NCBI GenBank assembly: GCA_013399875.1
Contig: VXAZ01018984.1
Span: 5,681,503-5,745,502 of the forward strand
DNA: 64,000 nucleotides
From: Gymnorhina tibicen
Lineage: Eukaryota > Chordata > Aves > Passeriformes > Artamidae
Direction: 5' to 3'
Shown here: piece after piece, positions 24,060 to 35,847 of the stretch
Position numbering within the stretch: the stretch's first letter is position 1
How the letters are laid out: every line of letters begins with the position of its first letter
Program-made: the position numbers and the translations under genes
Notes under the pieces: generated by a model
Told to the model about the DNA's origin: nothing
What the model saw: the letters and a program-made list of their open reading frames with translations, nothing else
Databases searched by the model: none

Positions 24060-24075
24060 ATGGGCCATGGCCCAT
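24060..24075. repeat. 16-bp perfect palindrome
   Basis: atgggccatggcccat reads the same on both strands with no spacer. It lies just upstream of an AT-rich patch (attaatatgaatatataatc). Function is unknown. Confidence 0.7.
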
Positions 24076-26599
24076 AGTGCACCGATTACAGGCAGATAAA
24101 ACAGTTTCTCATTAATATGAATATATAATCAGTTTATTAAGGTAGGGTCTGTAGTCTGCAAGGAACAGGGCACCCTAGTGCAAATTGCTTTGTTTATTTA
24201 GAAAAAAAAACAAACCCAGTCTTGGAGAAAAAAATCAACTAATAACTAATCAACTGAAGAAGACAGAAAACAGAAACGGAAATGGATGGGGGAGAGATCA
24301 CGTATTTGCCATTAGTGAAGTTCTGATAATAGCTGAGACCTCCTCAGTGCAATGCACTTTTTCCAGGCCAATTTTTCCTTTAATTTCTTTCTTAGTTAAA
24401 TCAAAGGTCTACCTAATGTTTCTATGTAATTTCAGTCCCCGTATTGCAAAAGTGGCTTTAAACTGGAACTAAGAAAAGGTTTAAGGTGGAATTTTGATTT
24501 TTTTTTGCCTCCTAAGTTTTATTTGCCCTCGTTTTGCTTGTTGACTGGGGAGACTTTGTTGTGTGCTCTGTGTGGGTCTTACAAAACAGCTGACTGGTGT
24601 TGCCAGGAACTTGATCTTCTGATCTGCTCTGCATCTTACATAGTGCTCCTCAGAGTGACCGTGCTCTGGTGTAACTTGCTAGATGTTATTACCTGTCTCT
24701 TTCCAGGAGTCGTATGGGGGCTAAAGGTTTAAATTTAACCTTTCTTCTTCAAAAGTGATACATTTTTAATTTATTTATGCACCTGTGAGAACAATGTACC
24801 AACAAATTATAGACTGCCTTTTGAGTTTGGAAACCACTTCTGTTTTCATTTGGTGATTAATTTCCCTTAAAATGAGGAGCTGAGTGTCCCATTTGGATAC
24901 CACTGTGTCCATGTTGAGGATTAAAGTCTCTGCCTAAAGACATTTGAAAGTGTGAGTTGATGAAATGCAACTGATATAGCCAAGTGGAGCAACTGAGTAT
25001 GTGTTGAAGATAGTTGAATCCTGATTCTGACAGGATATGAATGTAGCTGAGCACAGTGATAACATGATTTGCCTTTCCAATTCTGCAGTATTAAGGAAGG
25101 TTAAATATGCTAAAAACAGTAGGCAGATATCCTGCAGGTTGCTTAATAAAAGCTGGGCTCAGCTATCCATATTTAATGATTCTATATTCAGAATGGACAA
25201 GCTTGCAACAGGGAAGACAAACGTTTTCTCTGCAGTCATCTCTACTTTTTTCTTCATACCATGTGTTGGAGGCAATCCATAAATCATAAATCTTAAATCC
25301 ATCCTCATAAATGTTAAAGGATGTGCAGATTATCTCACCCTCATTAGTTTTCTTGGAGGTACTATGGACTTTCTCCTGGATGTACAACCCTGGCTAGCAA
25401 TTACTTACTTTACACCAGCCATTAGAGGTGGATACTGATACAGAGAAGAGAACTGGGTGCTTCAGCTGGAAATGAGCAAAGCTGTACATTTTTGCCTTCT
25501 CTATCCCACCTAGAAAGGTATAGAGGGGATATTACTCACTGAAGAGGTAGGCAAAATTTGGAAGTCCTGGTACCACCATATTTTGATATGTCTACATGTT
25601 CTGTCCTGCTTTTTGGAAATATTTGAGCTAATTTCTAGTCTTCCCAGATGTGTATGCTCAAAGAGTTGCTTGTGTGTTGTGCTGCAGAGGGAGATTCATA
25701 CCTGTTGGTTTTCTTGTGCACAAACTAGGTTTTCTTCACTGACTGTAAAGGGAACTTTGGTAAACACTCTGTGTTGTTTGGCAGAAATATTTCTTCATTG
25801 ATTGTGTAGGAAGCTCAGGGAGTCTAAATATTTTGCTGGTTTAGGTGTGGAATGCTTGGCTGTGTTTGTAGTGTGTCTCCCTTCCTTCTGGCATAGAATA
25901 ACCTATCACTGGGAGGCTCAGGTGAAGAAGGCCTCTATAATCTATGCCGTGCTGAAGTGCCCTTAAATTTATGCCCAGGTGTTGTTCTGAACAGTCATGT
26001 GCTTCTCTTTGTGTTCTGTACACGTTCCTTCCCAGGTCTTATACATTATCACTCTCCAATGCTGTATTAAGCAATGTATCTAATATCTCTCCCTTACAGC
26101 TCATCCTTTCCTTCAGCAGAATTTTACATACAGGGCGTTTATTTAGGACATTTTTGTCCTTTCCAAAGGAACAGAATGCATAAAGGTTTATAGAAGGACC
26201 ACGGTCAGTCTCCAGCCAGCCAGAGTCCCCTTGTTTGAGGCTTGTCCAAATAAACCAGCCATCTCAAAGGCATTTTGATAGTGTAGGTTCCATGCAGAGG
26301 ATGGTGTTTCAGGGTAGTGAATCAGCAAGAAAGAAAGGAATTAAAACTTCCAGCCTAGCAAAAGCTTCACCACACTTTATCTGTCTCATCAACCAGCAAA
26401 ATAGCTGTGCTACCAAAGCTCCAAATGTACCAGTGCCTTTCTTATAGCTGAGAAAATACCTTTCCCTGTACCGTTTGTTGATTCCCCTGTCAGGTTGAGT
26501 TTGCTTTACTGACTTGCACTTTCCACCGTGAACTTGCCATGGTGCTAATTTCCATCAGCTGTTCTAATGAGCTTATTTTCATTAAAGAAACAAACAAGC

Positions 26600-26615
26600 A
26601 AAAAAAAAAAAAAAA
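26600..26615 (+). repeat. Poly-A run (16 A)
   Basis: An uninterrupted A16 after 'caaacaagc'. No SINE or processed gene was recognised upstream, and no flanking target duplication is evident. Confidence 0.85.
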
Positions 26616-27582
26616 CACAGAAAAGCTCACACACCCCAAACTTGGGCAGCTGCTGTTGCGAGGCCCTGAGACTAAAATTGTCCTGGCGGAGCATTTGAGT
26701 TCTCTTTAAAACAAAACTGAAACTCAAGCAAGCAACCAGACAGCTGTCTCAGCTGCTTACCTGTACCTCACACCTTGCTGCGTGCATGTGTATAGTCAGC
26801 TTAAAGTACATGAGAAGATCACAGTCTGTCTTTCCTAACATAGGAATGGTCAGTCTTGAGTTCTTTTCAGTGGGGGAATTAAAAAACGTGTCTGAGCCTG
26901 AAGGGTGAGTTCAAACTGTCTGTTGTTGAAAGGTCTGTGTCATAACATTGATTTGCTTGGCTCCTAGATTTCCTAGCCCCTAAGAAAATCAGTTGTGAAA
27001 AGGATATAAAAGAGGAATAAAAATATATGTGTTTTTCTTCTAGTTTTCTGCTTGCGGACAATGTAGTATGTAAGCAGAGGGAACCATCTTGATGCCAAAT
27101 TCATGAAGACAAAATACCTAAATTTGTGTCATTTAAGTGCTGGAGCAGGTGATTTTTTAACTTGTAAGGTCAGCTTTTAAGACTAAAAAAAAAAGGAATG
27201 CTGCAAAAATTATGTAGATTACAAAGCACTTAGTGACTAATAGGAAAAAAGTTATTGTGAAATAAAAATCTGTCTTACAGAGTTGCAGACTGTATTTCAT
27301 ACTTATGTTTCAGTAAGATCTCCAAATAAAGTTAAGATTGAAGAAAATTCTGACAGTAGAAATACAGTTTGTTGGACTCTGTTGATTTCTGTCTATCCTG
27401 TGGCTGTATATAGCTTTTGATGTATTTTCAGCTTTGAATTGGCTTATCCATTCTTACTACCACATACCACAGGGTATAAACCTGGATGAGCAGAGACAAG
27501 AAGCAGTATTAGGAACAAAGGTTCTCTGTTTGCCTGGCATCATGCTAGAAACTGGAAAATTGGAGTAATTTGGGTCTAAAAC

Positions 27583-27598
27583 AAAAAAAAAAAAAAAA
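27583..27598 (+). repeat. Poly-A run (16 A)
   Basis: An uninterrupted A16 followed by ttaaaaatc. No retroposed body was recognised upstream. Confidence 0.85.
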
Positions 27599-28339
27599 TT
27601 AAAAATCAGCTAAGGATAATATTTTACTATAGAGAATTTATGAGTTCTTTTAAAGCTCATGAATTAGCCTTTGTGGTAACATCTTTAAGGCTTTATTTGC
27701 AAGTAGGAGGGTACAAGTTAGGTTACATAACAATAAAACTCCCTCCCCTTGCCATGATTTTCATATATCATATGGACTACCTTACCCAGCTTCCCATGGA
27801 ACTCTTGTCTCAATGTAAATGCTGAAAGTTTACATGATTATAAAAGAAACAACCAGAGAAATGTATGGGGCTAATATATGCACCTCTGACTCGGGAAGTC
27901 TGAATCCTGTGAGACTGAGAGTACATTCTGGGGAATGTGGCTTGGGAAGAGCATGAGCCAGATCCAAGTTAACCTTGAGGGAAAGTGATGCATCCAGAAG
28001 TGACTATAACAGTGTGGTGTTAGTGCTCTCTAACTGGCTTCCAATGGGTCATGCTGTCTGGGAACCTGTTCTCTCTCTCCCTTAGCTCTGAGATGCTGAA
28101 CAAATTTAAATTCACTTGTGTTTTTCTGTTTTGCTTTTAATGCTTAGTCCTCAAGTCTTGCATTCTACAGAAAGTATTTCCTTCTTTTCTGGGTAGCTCA
28201 GAGTAGTTCTTGTGCTCACACAAGCCTCTCCATTCTGATTATTTGGGAGCTTTTATCTCTGCTGCAGAACAGATATTAAACCATTTCTTATCTAGGAGAA
28301 TGGATTGATGGCCAGACAAGGAAGCTGTGATAGCCCAAG

Positions 28340-28351
28340 GTTTACGTAAAC
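28340..28351. promoter_or_regulatory. Palindromic PAR-bZIP/NFIL3-type site
   Basis: gtttacgtaaac is a 12-bp perfect palindrome with a central TTACGTAA. That core matches the half-site pair known for PAR-bZIP and E4BP4/NFIL3 factors (D-box). The outer bases depart from the strict RTTAYGTAAY consensus. Occupancy and target gene are unknown. Confidence 0.3.
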
Positions 28352-28540
28352 ACTGCAGCAACTCCCATCACCACACCAGCTCAGTGACAAAGTTTTACAC
28401 AAACACGTTCCCAAGGAAGGAAGCCAGCCAGCATCAGCAGGCTTGTCTGCAGTTTGGAGATGCACATTTAGCTTCACACTGAGGCAGTGCTCTCATGTGA
28501 ATGTGAGCGAGTCAGCCTGCCTGCGTTTTAATTCTTTCAG

Positions 28541-28623
28541 CAGCAGCATGGGGATACAAGCAACAGTCCTGCAAGGAAAAAGCAAAAGACCACAGGGTGC
28601 CCCAGTACAGCACTAATGAGTAT
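28541..28623 (+). other. Exon-like open block (unproven)
   Basis: A good acceptor (gcgttttaattctttcag) precedes 83 nt open in one frame (27 codons plus 2 nt, including GDTSNSPARKKQKTTGCPST). It ends at 'gagtat/gtaagt', where the intron side is a consensus donor but the exon side (AT) is poor. I do not recognise the peptide. It could be an exon of a coding or non-coding transcript, or chance. Confidence 0.17.
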
Positions 28624-29183
28624 GTAAGTACCACAGGCAGTAATAGGCAATGCTACAAGGCTCTTCTGTTTCTACAATGAAGAGTACACTGTCTGCTTCT
28701 ATCTGTGTGTATCTCTGTGTGTTCAATACCTCCAGGGATGGCATTCTTTAGACAGTAATTTCACTCAGTAGGTTTGGGGCAAAGATTGCCGGTTGAATAT
28801 AGTGATGATAAATTAATATTGTTTTAGCCAGGTGGACTATTACACTAGTTAGGAGGTTCCACTGACAAGCCTGAAATTATTGGGTTTAGGGCATCTTGTA
28901 GCAATCAAAAAAAAAGGATTTTTTCAGTGTCTTGACAAAATGTGAACTCAGACTCTGATTTCAGACGATGCCTCACTCACTTTACTCCTTTTTATTTTGG
29001 GGACTTTTCATTCCTCAAAGATAGCTTTATATTTGGCATCCTTCCTGAACATACTATGCTGCCACACTACAAATGTGTCCACATGCTATATTTTTAAATA
29101 GAGCTTTTAAGGCAGCTGCTGCTCTCACTGGTGTTTGCAGTGGAACACAGATGCCCGAGCCCTGCTGTGGCTGATGAAATAAT

Positions 29184-29204
29184 GCAGGCACAGCCTGTGC
29201 CTGC
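29184..29204. repeat. Perfect 9-bp hairpin, 3-nt loop
   Basis: gcaggcaca and tgtgcctgc flank gcc. It is a short GC-rich stem-loop inside a locally GC-richer patch (about 29.11-29.26 kb). Confidence 0.65.
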
Positions 29205-29398
29205 CCTGCCCTTCAGTTATCATCTCAGCAGCCACAGTAACTTTCCTGCATCAGCCCACAGAGACTTTGTGTAGTAGGAGGGTGTAATTCTTTGATCTGT
29301 GCTGCTTTTTCCTTAGAACCTCTGAATCCTACGCTTTATTAAACCCTCCTCATCTCAGAATATGAAGGCTGTGTTCAGTGTTGTGGTTTCAAAGTCGG

Positions 29399-29502
29399 AG
29401 ATTCACAGAAATTAGGACTGGAAGGAACGGCAAGAGTTCCTCTAATCTTTGCACTGATGCAGTGCAGGGCCAGCTAAATCTATTATCCTTCACAGCTGAA
29501 AA
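29399..29502 (-). mobile_element. Old CR1 LINE 3'-end fragment
   Basis: The reverse complement of a CR1 3' end: 'gattcacagaaattaggactggaagga' (split by substitutions), then 'cactgatgcag', 'agggccagctaaatct' and 'cttcacagctga'. The gcactga-gcag-gccag order matches older CR1 subfamilies. It is short and diverged, and the edges are approximate. Confidence 0.72.
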
Positions 29503-29519
29503 AGAATAGGGGAGTTTTA

Positions 29520-29852
29520 TTGGAAAGTATAGACATAGATCTTGAGATTTGTAATTGCAAACTTTATCATGCTCCTGTCTTCTTAGAGCACTGCAGCCAG
29601 AGCAGCACTATTGTGATGTTATTTGTGGCAGATGACTCTGAAGACCCCTTAGGTCTGGAGATGCCCAAAGCAATCTGTTCTGTTGCTTATCCAGAACACT
29701 CAGTGGAACTTGGCTCCTGGGGATATCGTACCTGCTGCTGCAACACTGACCTTTGCCAGCAGATACAGGGAGCTTATTTCATGCTATTAAGGAAGGAAGA
29801 TGATGCATTTTGGGTACTGCTCACATTTACAGACACTGACAGATACTTGTAG
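29520..29852 (+). other. 110-codon open frame with a Ly6-like cysteine motif (unproven)
   Basis: The frame contains ICSVAYPEHSVELGSWGYRT followed by CCCNTDLCQ. The end fits CCxxDLC(N), the closing motif of LU/three-finger (Ly6, CD59) domains, with Q instead of the usual N. The spacing from the preceding cysteine to the CC pair is within a residue or two of that in CD59. Against a gene: only the last third of a LU domain could be present, no GPI-signal-like tail follows, no partner exons were seen, and a CR1 fragment ends only about 20 bp upstream. A possible acceptor is 'ctcctgtcttcttag'. Chance resemblance is quite possible. Confidence 0.13.
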
Positions 29853-32800
29853 CGGTAAATGTAGAAAGACATTTAATGCAAGGAGAGAAAACACCACTGT
29901 AAATCATCGAGGCTTTGCTGGTTTGAGTTAATCCTGTTCTCTTAGGTCAAGTGGGAATATGGGCTTGTGTGCGTGACTGTTGTATGCAGAAGAATCACAG
30001 ACTTCACAAATAAGGTATTTCTTCCCAAACTGTGGATGCAGGGCTTTAATTTTACAGGAGGTCACCTTGTGTTTCAAACAACTACTGCTTCCAGAAGAAC
30101 TGTTCCAGAAGTGGGCCTATCTTTGATGAAATGTTTTGTCATTGCTGTGCTTGTAGAGATGGCTCTGATGATGTAGGTCACAGCCATCCCCTCTGTTTTG
30201 CTATTCCACAGATTAATACAGTGTGCTGTGCACAGAATGTGCAGGGGCTGTGTATATCACCCTAATAGACAGTGTTTGCAAAAGTTATAATTCACAAAGG
30301 CAGTCACAGCAATGAATTAAGTGCTCTTGGCATTTGGGAAAGAAAGCCCATTTGAAATCCAGCTGCTTGCCAGCTGTGGATATTCATAGCAATTATTACA
30401 TTGGTTGCTTTTTTCACTCCATCTTTTCATTTTAAAAGTGCAATGAATGATTTTATTGCTGTCTTAAAAGTCTATTTATAATCCATTCATCTTGTGATGA
30501 ACATGTGTATCCGATTCTCGACCTCTCGTTAATACTGTACAAAGTAGTGTTGCTTGGTTTAAAGTTTTCTTGGCACAAATGTGAGATAATCACATTTCTT
30601 AACAGCTTGAGTGACCTTAACTTTCACTCCTGTACTACTAGAGTGTGAGTTTTAATCAGTATTTAATATATAACTAAGATTTTTTTTTCCCCCCCTCTAC
30701 ATTTTAGTCATCCCTACCTTTAATTTCTCTTGGCTAGCAAGATGTGGCGAATGTCTGGGAATGCTTGGAGGCTTTGCAATACGGGCAGAATCTTGTTAAT
30801 TCATTCTTTAAGGTACCCACTTCAGTTTCTGATGCCCATGTGCACAAAGTAAGGCATCTGACGGCCATATGGTTGTGACACTGTTGTTTTAAACCTGCTC
30901 GCTCTGGCAGCTGCAATTGCAGTGACCACTTGACTGCAGCACCACATTTTTGAGCTTGTATTCCCATCTGTCCTGCTGTGGCACTTTTGCTAACAGTGAA
31001 TTAGCCCAGAGCTGGTGATGGAAGCAGTCACAGTCATTGCCATGCTGCTGGCAAACCCAGAGCCTAGTTGAAGGAGCAGCAGAGGCAAAATGTCTTAGGT
31101 GGACAAGGAGGGGGGTTTAGATTCTTGGCATGTGATTGTGGCACTGGGCATTAAAATTTCAGGTATTTTTGTCTTATGTATCGGCTGTGATCACCCTTCT
31201 TAGCTGCTGTGTCCTATCTTCATGCTCAGAAATTGGGAGATTTGGGCATGTGACCTCATTCTAAGATGTTCAGATTCTTGATGGGCTGTCTCTGTGTTTG
31301 TCATCTATGATATCATTCTTCTATGATGACTCTGCTGTCCTCTGATTTTCATAAAAATTATGATTCCGTCAAGCCCCTCTGGATAAAAAAGTGAAGATAC
31401 AGTAAAAAAAAAACAAAAAACCCAGGTCAGAGATGCCTCTGTCCTGAGGCCTGGCAACCTCGATACAAAGCCCATGGTCTATAACTGGGTACTGTATTTC
31501 CTGAGCTACTGGGCAGCACTGTGTGGGCAGGGTGAGAAAAAGGGTGGAGCAGGAGCTGGATTTTTTTCTGTAAATCCTTCTTTGGAGGTGCACCCCTGAT
31601 GTTGCTGCTTATATCAGCCTCCCATTCTGGTTGTCTGAGAGGAGGGTAGAGCAATCCCCCTCCAGGCACAGCTGAACTGCAATACTTTGGAGGTGGCCCT
31701 TGCTCCAATAAAAACAAACTGAAGGCTGTGGGACCTGGCTGGTGGAAGATGATGCCTGAGAACCCTGGCTCTGATTTTTAAAAGCTCCTTTTTCATAATT
31801 CCCTACCTAAGTAATAAGAGAATTGCATGCATGCACAAGCAGTAATTGAAGGGGACAAGAGAAAAATGAAGCTAAATTATTTATGACAAGGAGGGTTTGA
31901 GGTACAGGAAAGGGATGTTAATCAGGAAGCCAGAAACATATCTGTGCCTTGTGCGAGGGCACACTTTTCTGAGGACAGTGGGTAAGATTGAATGCTGCCC
32001 TGAAAAGTTAAACCTTTCTATGCACTAGAAGATCTAGAAAAATATGGCATATATCCATTTTTGCTCTCTTGGCTCCCCATCTTTGCTCTCTTGGTACCAT
32101 CTAGATGGGGACCTGTATAGTCTTTTTACATATGGTCTGATATTTTGGGGGAAGTTTTTTCCCTTCTTTGGTCTGCATTATTTCTTTTTGATAACTGAAT
32201 GTGAAGCACCAAGGTCATCTTCTGAGTCACCAAAACTCAAAGAAAGTTGCTCTTACTTGCTGCTTAACAATTTCAGTGTCTAGAAATTACCACCAAGGAA
32301 AAGTACCAACCCAGGAATATAAATTCTTAAGCAATGAGGAAGGTATATGCCTGTGCCTGTCCAGTTTTGATGGCTTCATTTCCCTGAGGAACGTAAGGGC
32401 CAGCAGTGTGTCAGCACTGACCCTCAAACCACCTCCCTTTCTTGTGATCCTCCTGGAAGGATGAGGACTTGGGCTGTCTAGGCAGAGTCAAATGGACAAG
32501 ATATGTAGGTGATACGATCCCAGCTCTTTGCGTAACTGACTCCCACTGCATCAATCCTGTCTTTAGCTTCTCTCTTCCCCTGCTTTCTGGATGTCACATT
32601 TACTGTTGTGATATATTCAGTAGAGAAAGTTTCAAGCTTTCCAAAATGTTATCGTTAACTGTACTCAATAGATTTATTTTATCTATTGCTAGCTTGGAAG
32701 AGGAGAAATGGCCTGCTAAAGGTAGTTCTAGGGATAAGAAGCTGAGAAAGTAAAAGAGAATTAATTGCATATGACTTAGCAAAGAACTAATGGATTGAAA

Positions 32801-35546
32801 ATAGAGTTGCAAATGCTGGTGTGTGTGAATACTACTAATACAAATAACAGCTACTTGAGTTCCTATGCGGTTGGAGTCATTACTTTCATGGAGTGTTACT
32901 TGCAGAGTTCCTTATCACTCCTTCTGCAGTTTTTTTTTCAGTCCTTCTGTGTCCTTGATGAGATTGGACCCCATCTCGCACAGGCTTATACACCTTCATC
33001 GTGATGATAAGTGTGGGAGTTGCTTTCAGCTGGCTAAAATGCAGAAACAAAGATTGGTTTAATATATCATTTAATGATTTTTCACTCTCCTTATACTGTC
33101 TTTCAAAACCACACAGGTTACCCCTTCTCCAAAATTGGTTCCCAATATGAGTGGTGTTGTCTTGAACTGAGATTGTCTAACCTCATTTAAAATCCTGTTA
33201 GAAAAACTTGAAGGGATTTTTTTACTTATTAGCTATTCTGTATTTTCTAAAGGGTTTCAAATGCCCAAGTTTTTCAAAGCTGTAACCTGATTTTATGGAT
33301 TTCCAATACAGGGACACTTACAGGGCTTGATTTTTTGCAGAAAATTCTGTGTCTTGGGGGCTAGTTAATGTGACTAAAAATTCCATCTCCTCCAGACAGA
33401 CAGCTAAATACTTTCATGCAGATTTAATCTCTCTGTGATATTTTTGTCCAAAGCTGCTATCCAGTACTTAGAAATCTGATCATAGGACCTAGAAGTAATA
33501 TTGTTTGGAAGGACTTTTGCACCTTGGAAAGTTTTGCTAGTAATTATTGTAAAATGACCATACGAGTTAGGAATATGGTTTTACATTCTGATACGTAAAA
33601 CACACCATGAAATGAATAACCAAACACAGTAGAGCAGTTCTTTTCATTACTTAAATGGGCTTAATTGGAGCTACAGCAAATTTAGGTGGCATACTAGCAG
33701 CACTATATAAATTAGGTATGTGTTCTTATGAATAATACAGCCATTATCCAATTCGCCTTCTTCCTAATTTCATTTTCCTCCTAAAGAAGGTAACTTTTTT
33801 GTCACCTACTTAATACAAGTGATATTTTACTCTTAGGAAAGAAATAAGAATAATAATAATAGAAGAATAAATGGTGCCAGACTATAAGACAACAATTAGA
33901 AAGTCACTAGGAGCAGCAGTGAAACTTTTTGACTTCTATGGTAAAATGTGCCTTGAATTTGACCACAGTTTCAGCATGACAAGAAACCGTAATGTGCTAT
34001 GACCCGCTACATTTAGCAGACAATGGAAAGATTCAGAGTCAGCAATAAAACCTTTTTGTTGATCTTTCAACAAAATTGAGCCCACGCTCACCTCTACTCT
34101 GTGATTGAACTAGAGACACCTGAACATACCCCCTCATATGCATCCACTGGATAAATCCTTACCGAAGCAGTGACACAGTTCCCATTTACCAAATTGCTCC
34201 TCTCTGTCCATCGACGGTGAATAGGTGGTGGGCTGATGTCTGTTAGTAACTTTGAGAGAAAGGAGATATGCCCTTAAGGTCAGCTAAAATTTTCGCACCT
34301 GGATGCAAGTGAGGTGGTTTCATAAGTGTTGCTCCATCAGCAACAGCAGATGGGAAGCCCAGGCTGCCAGTTTAGCTGATGGGGTGACTTTTACATGGAG
34401 ACACCACTAAACTAAACACACTTCTATCAGCTGTTTGCTTAGACAGTGTTTTTAATAGATCATCCAGTATCCCTGAGCAGAGTAGTACTAATTTTCCACG
34501 AAAAAAGCCCCTATTTTTCAGGTTTAGGAGGCCCATGAAGATGTTCCATTTCCTCTCATCCTTCATCAAAAGACTTGAAACAATTCTTATGAAATAGGAA
34601 AGTTTCCCTTAAAAGCTTTAATTTCTTCAAAAATGCTTTTTGAAAAAGAGGTGTCTAGAACAACCAGGCAATTTAACTTTTAATTTGTTCTTAATCTTTT
34701 ATCCAGCTTCTCAAGAAGCAGGGGAAGATTTTTAGGACCCAAATGAGAATTAGGTTTGCAAAGCCTCTCAGCTTTCACTGTAACTGGAATGTTTCTGTCT
34801 TTGAACCTTTTAAATATCCTCTCATAACAAAGATGCTGAGTAAGCATGTTCTTTCAGCTTGATTGAGGGCCAGATTTTAGGGTCAGAGTTATTTTTTTAA
34901 TGGCTGTTTTAGCATTTTTGGTACTTTCCACTCTCATAGTTATTCAGAAGTGTGCATGAAATGGAAATGGCTTTGAATATTTATCTTGCTTCCCTTTCTA
35001 TTACTTGCCATGCTTTTTATAGGCTTAATTTTTCCTTCAGTATTTATGATACATTCTGCCTAACTTCAATTCTGAGTAGCAGTTGTAACTGAGACTTCAT
35101 TAAGTTTTTTGATGGTGAATATAGATGCATTCAAATAAAACATTTTATTGTAACATATTCCAAAACTAGCCAGTGGTATTAATTGCAGTGTTAGAGATTC
35201 AAACAGCAAGGTGAACTTTTAGTTTCTATAGCCTTACAATAAGAGCTAAGTAAATCACTGAGAGAATATAAACTAATAAAGCACCTGAAGTCTCACCTCA
35301 TGGCTTATTTGGCAACAATTTTAAGTTTTCTTTCCTATATTCAACTGAATTTGTTTATAGATATTCTTTCTGGTATAAACTTGAAATTGTTCACAAATAT
35401 TTTTAATGAATATGTCTAAGCATTTCCTTGATCCACGGATTTTTCTAAGCAGTTGATTGCAAGTAATTGGCAATCAAAATGCAAGCTGTGCTGATTCATT
35501 TTTATTAGGCACATCACTTACAGCAAGGTATTGTTTCTCTTCCCAG
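29853..35546. other. Non-coding unique sequence
   Basis: No supported gene or transposon. It contains the CNE-like patch at 30.35-30.5 kb, an (AAT)n run at 33849-33861, and a 13-bp direct repeat (tttgctctcttgg) at 32060-32072 and 32082-32094. Confidence 0.55.
30350..30500. promoter_or_regulatory. CNE-like patch with a consensus MEF2 site
   Basis: Unique AT-rich DNA with ctatttataa at 30472-30481, a full match to the MEF2 consensus YTAWWWWTAR. Nearby are 'atattcatagcaattattac' and repeated 'aatgaatgatt' cores. The call rests on motif content and texture, with no alignment. Confidence 0.22.
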
Positions 35547-35613
35547 ACGGAGGTTCCAGTTCAGGAAAATATTAAAACAGAGAACTCAAAGGGACTTCAT
35601 AAAATGCTTACAG
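35547..35613 (+). other. Exon-like block A (candidate pair)
   Basis: A strong acceptor (attgtttctcttcccag) precedes 67 nt ending at a strong donor (gcttacag/gtatgt). The open frame reads TEVPVQENIKTENSKGLHKM then LT and leaves one base (phase 1). The next block, 161 bp downstream, starts in the complementary phase. The peptide is hydrophilic and unknown to me. Both splice edges are near consensus, which is rarer by chance than an open frame this short. Confidence 0.28.
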
Positions 35614-35774
35614 GTATGTTCCTCAGCACTTTACTGAGTCCAGAGTATAATGAGAGTAGTTCTTTAAAGCAAGTTTCTGCTACGCATAGTTTGTGTTTAT
35701 GAGTTTAAAAGACACTTTCTTCTGTGTTCTCCGATGTTAAATTAAACTTGCTGCTTCCACAATATCCTTGCCAG

Positions 35775-35847
35775 GAAATTCACTGGCCAAAAGTATCCAC
35801 AGAGAGGTAGTAGAAAATGAATGTGAATGCAACCACAGCAAATGCTG
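35775..35847 (+). other. Exon-like block B (candidate pair)
   Basis: It follows 'aatatccttgccag' and ends at the consensus donor 'aatgctg/gtgagt'. Taking the one base carried over from block A, the frame is open throughout: GNSLAKSIHREVVENECECN then HSKC, leaving two bases. The intervening 161 bp would be a short but viable vertebrate intron. No convincing third exon was found; one 31-nt candidate ending at 'gatacag/gtaagg' (36318) is weak. It may be a lncRNA exon or a lineage-specific gene. Confidence 0.28.

Larger units (their letters stand above)
21528..29398. other. Non-coding unique sequence
   Basis: No supported gene. Two A16 runs (26600-26615 and 27583-27598) have no transposon body next to them that I can recognise. 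Listed separately are a 16-bp palindrome at 24060, a TTACGTAA site at 28.34 kb, an exon-like block at 28541 and a perfect short hairpin at 29184. Confidence 0.55.

Noticed and set aside
32060..32094. 13-bp direct repeats spaced 22 bp apart, considered as a repeat-array seed
   Set aside because: Only two copies, with no array or regular spacers; CRISPR is not expected in this genome.
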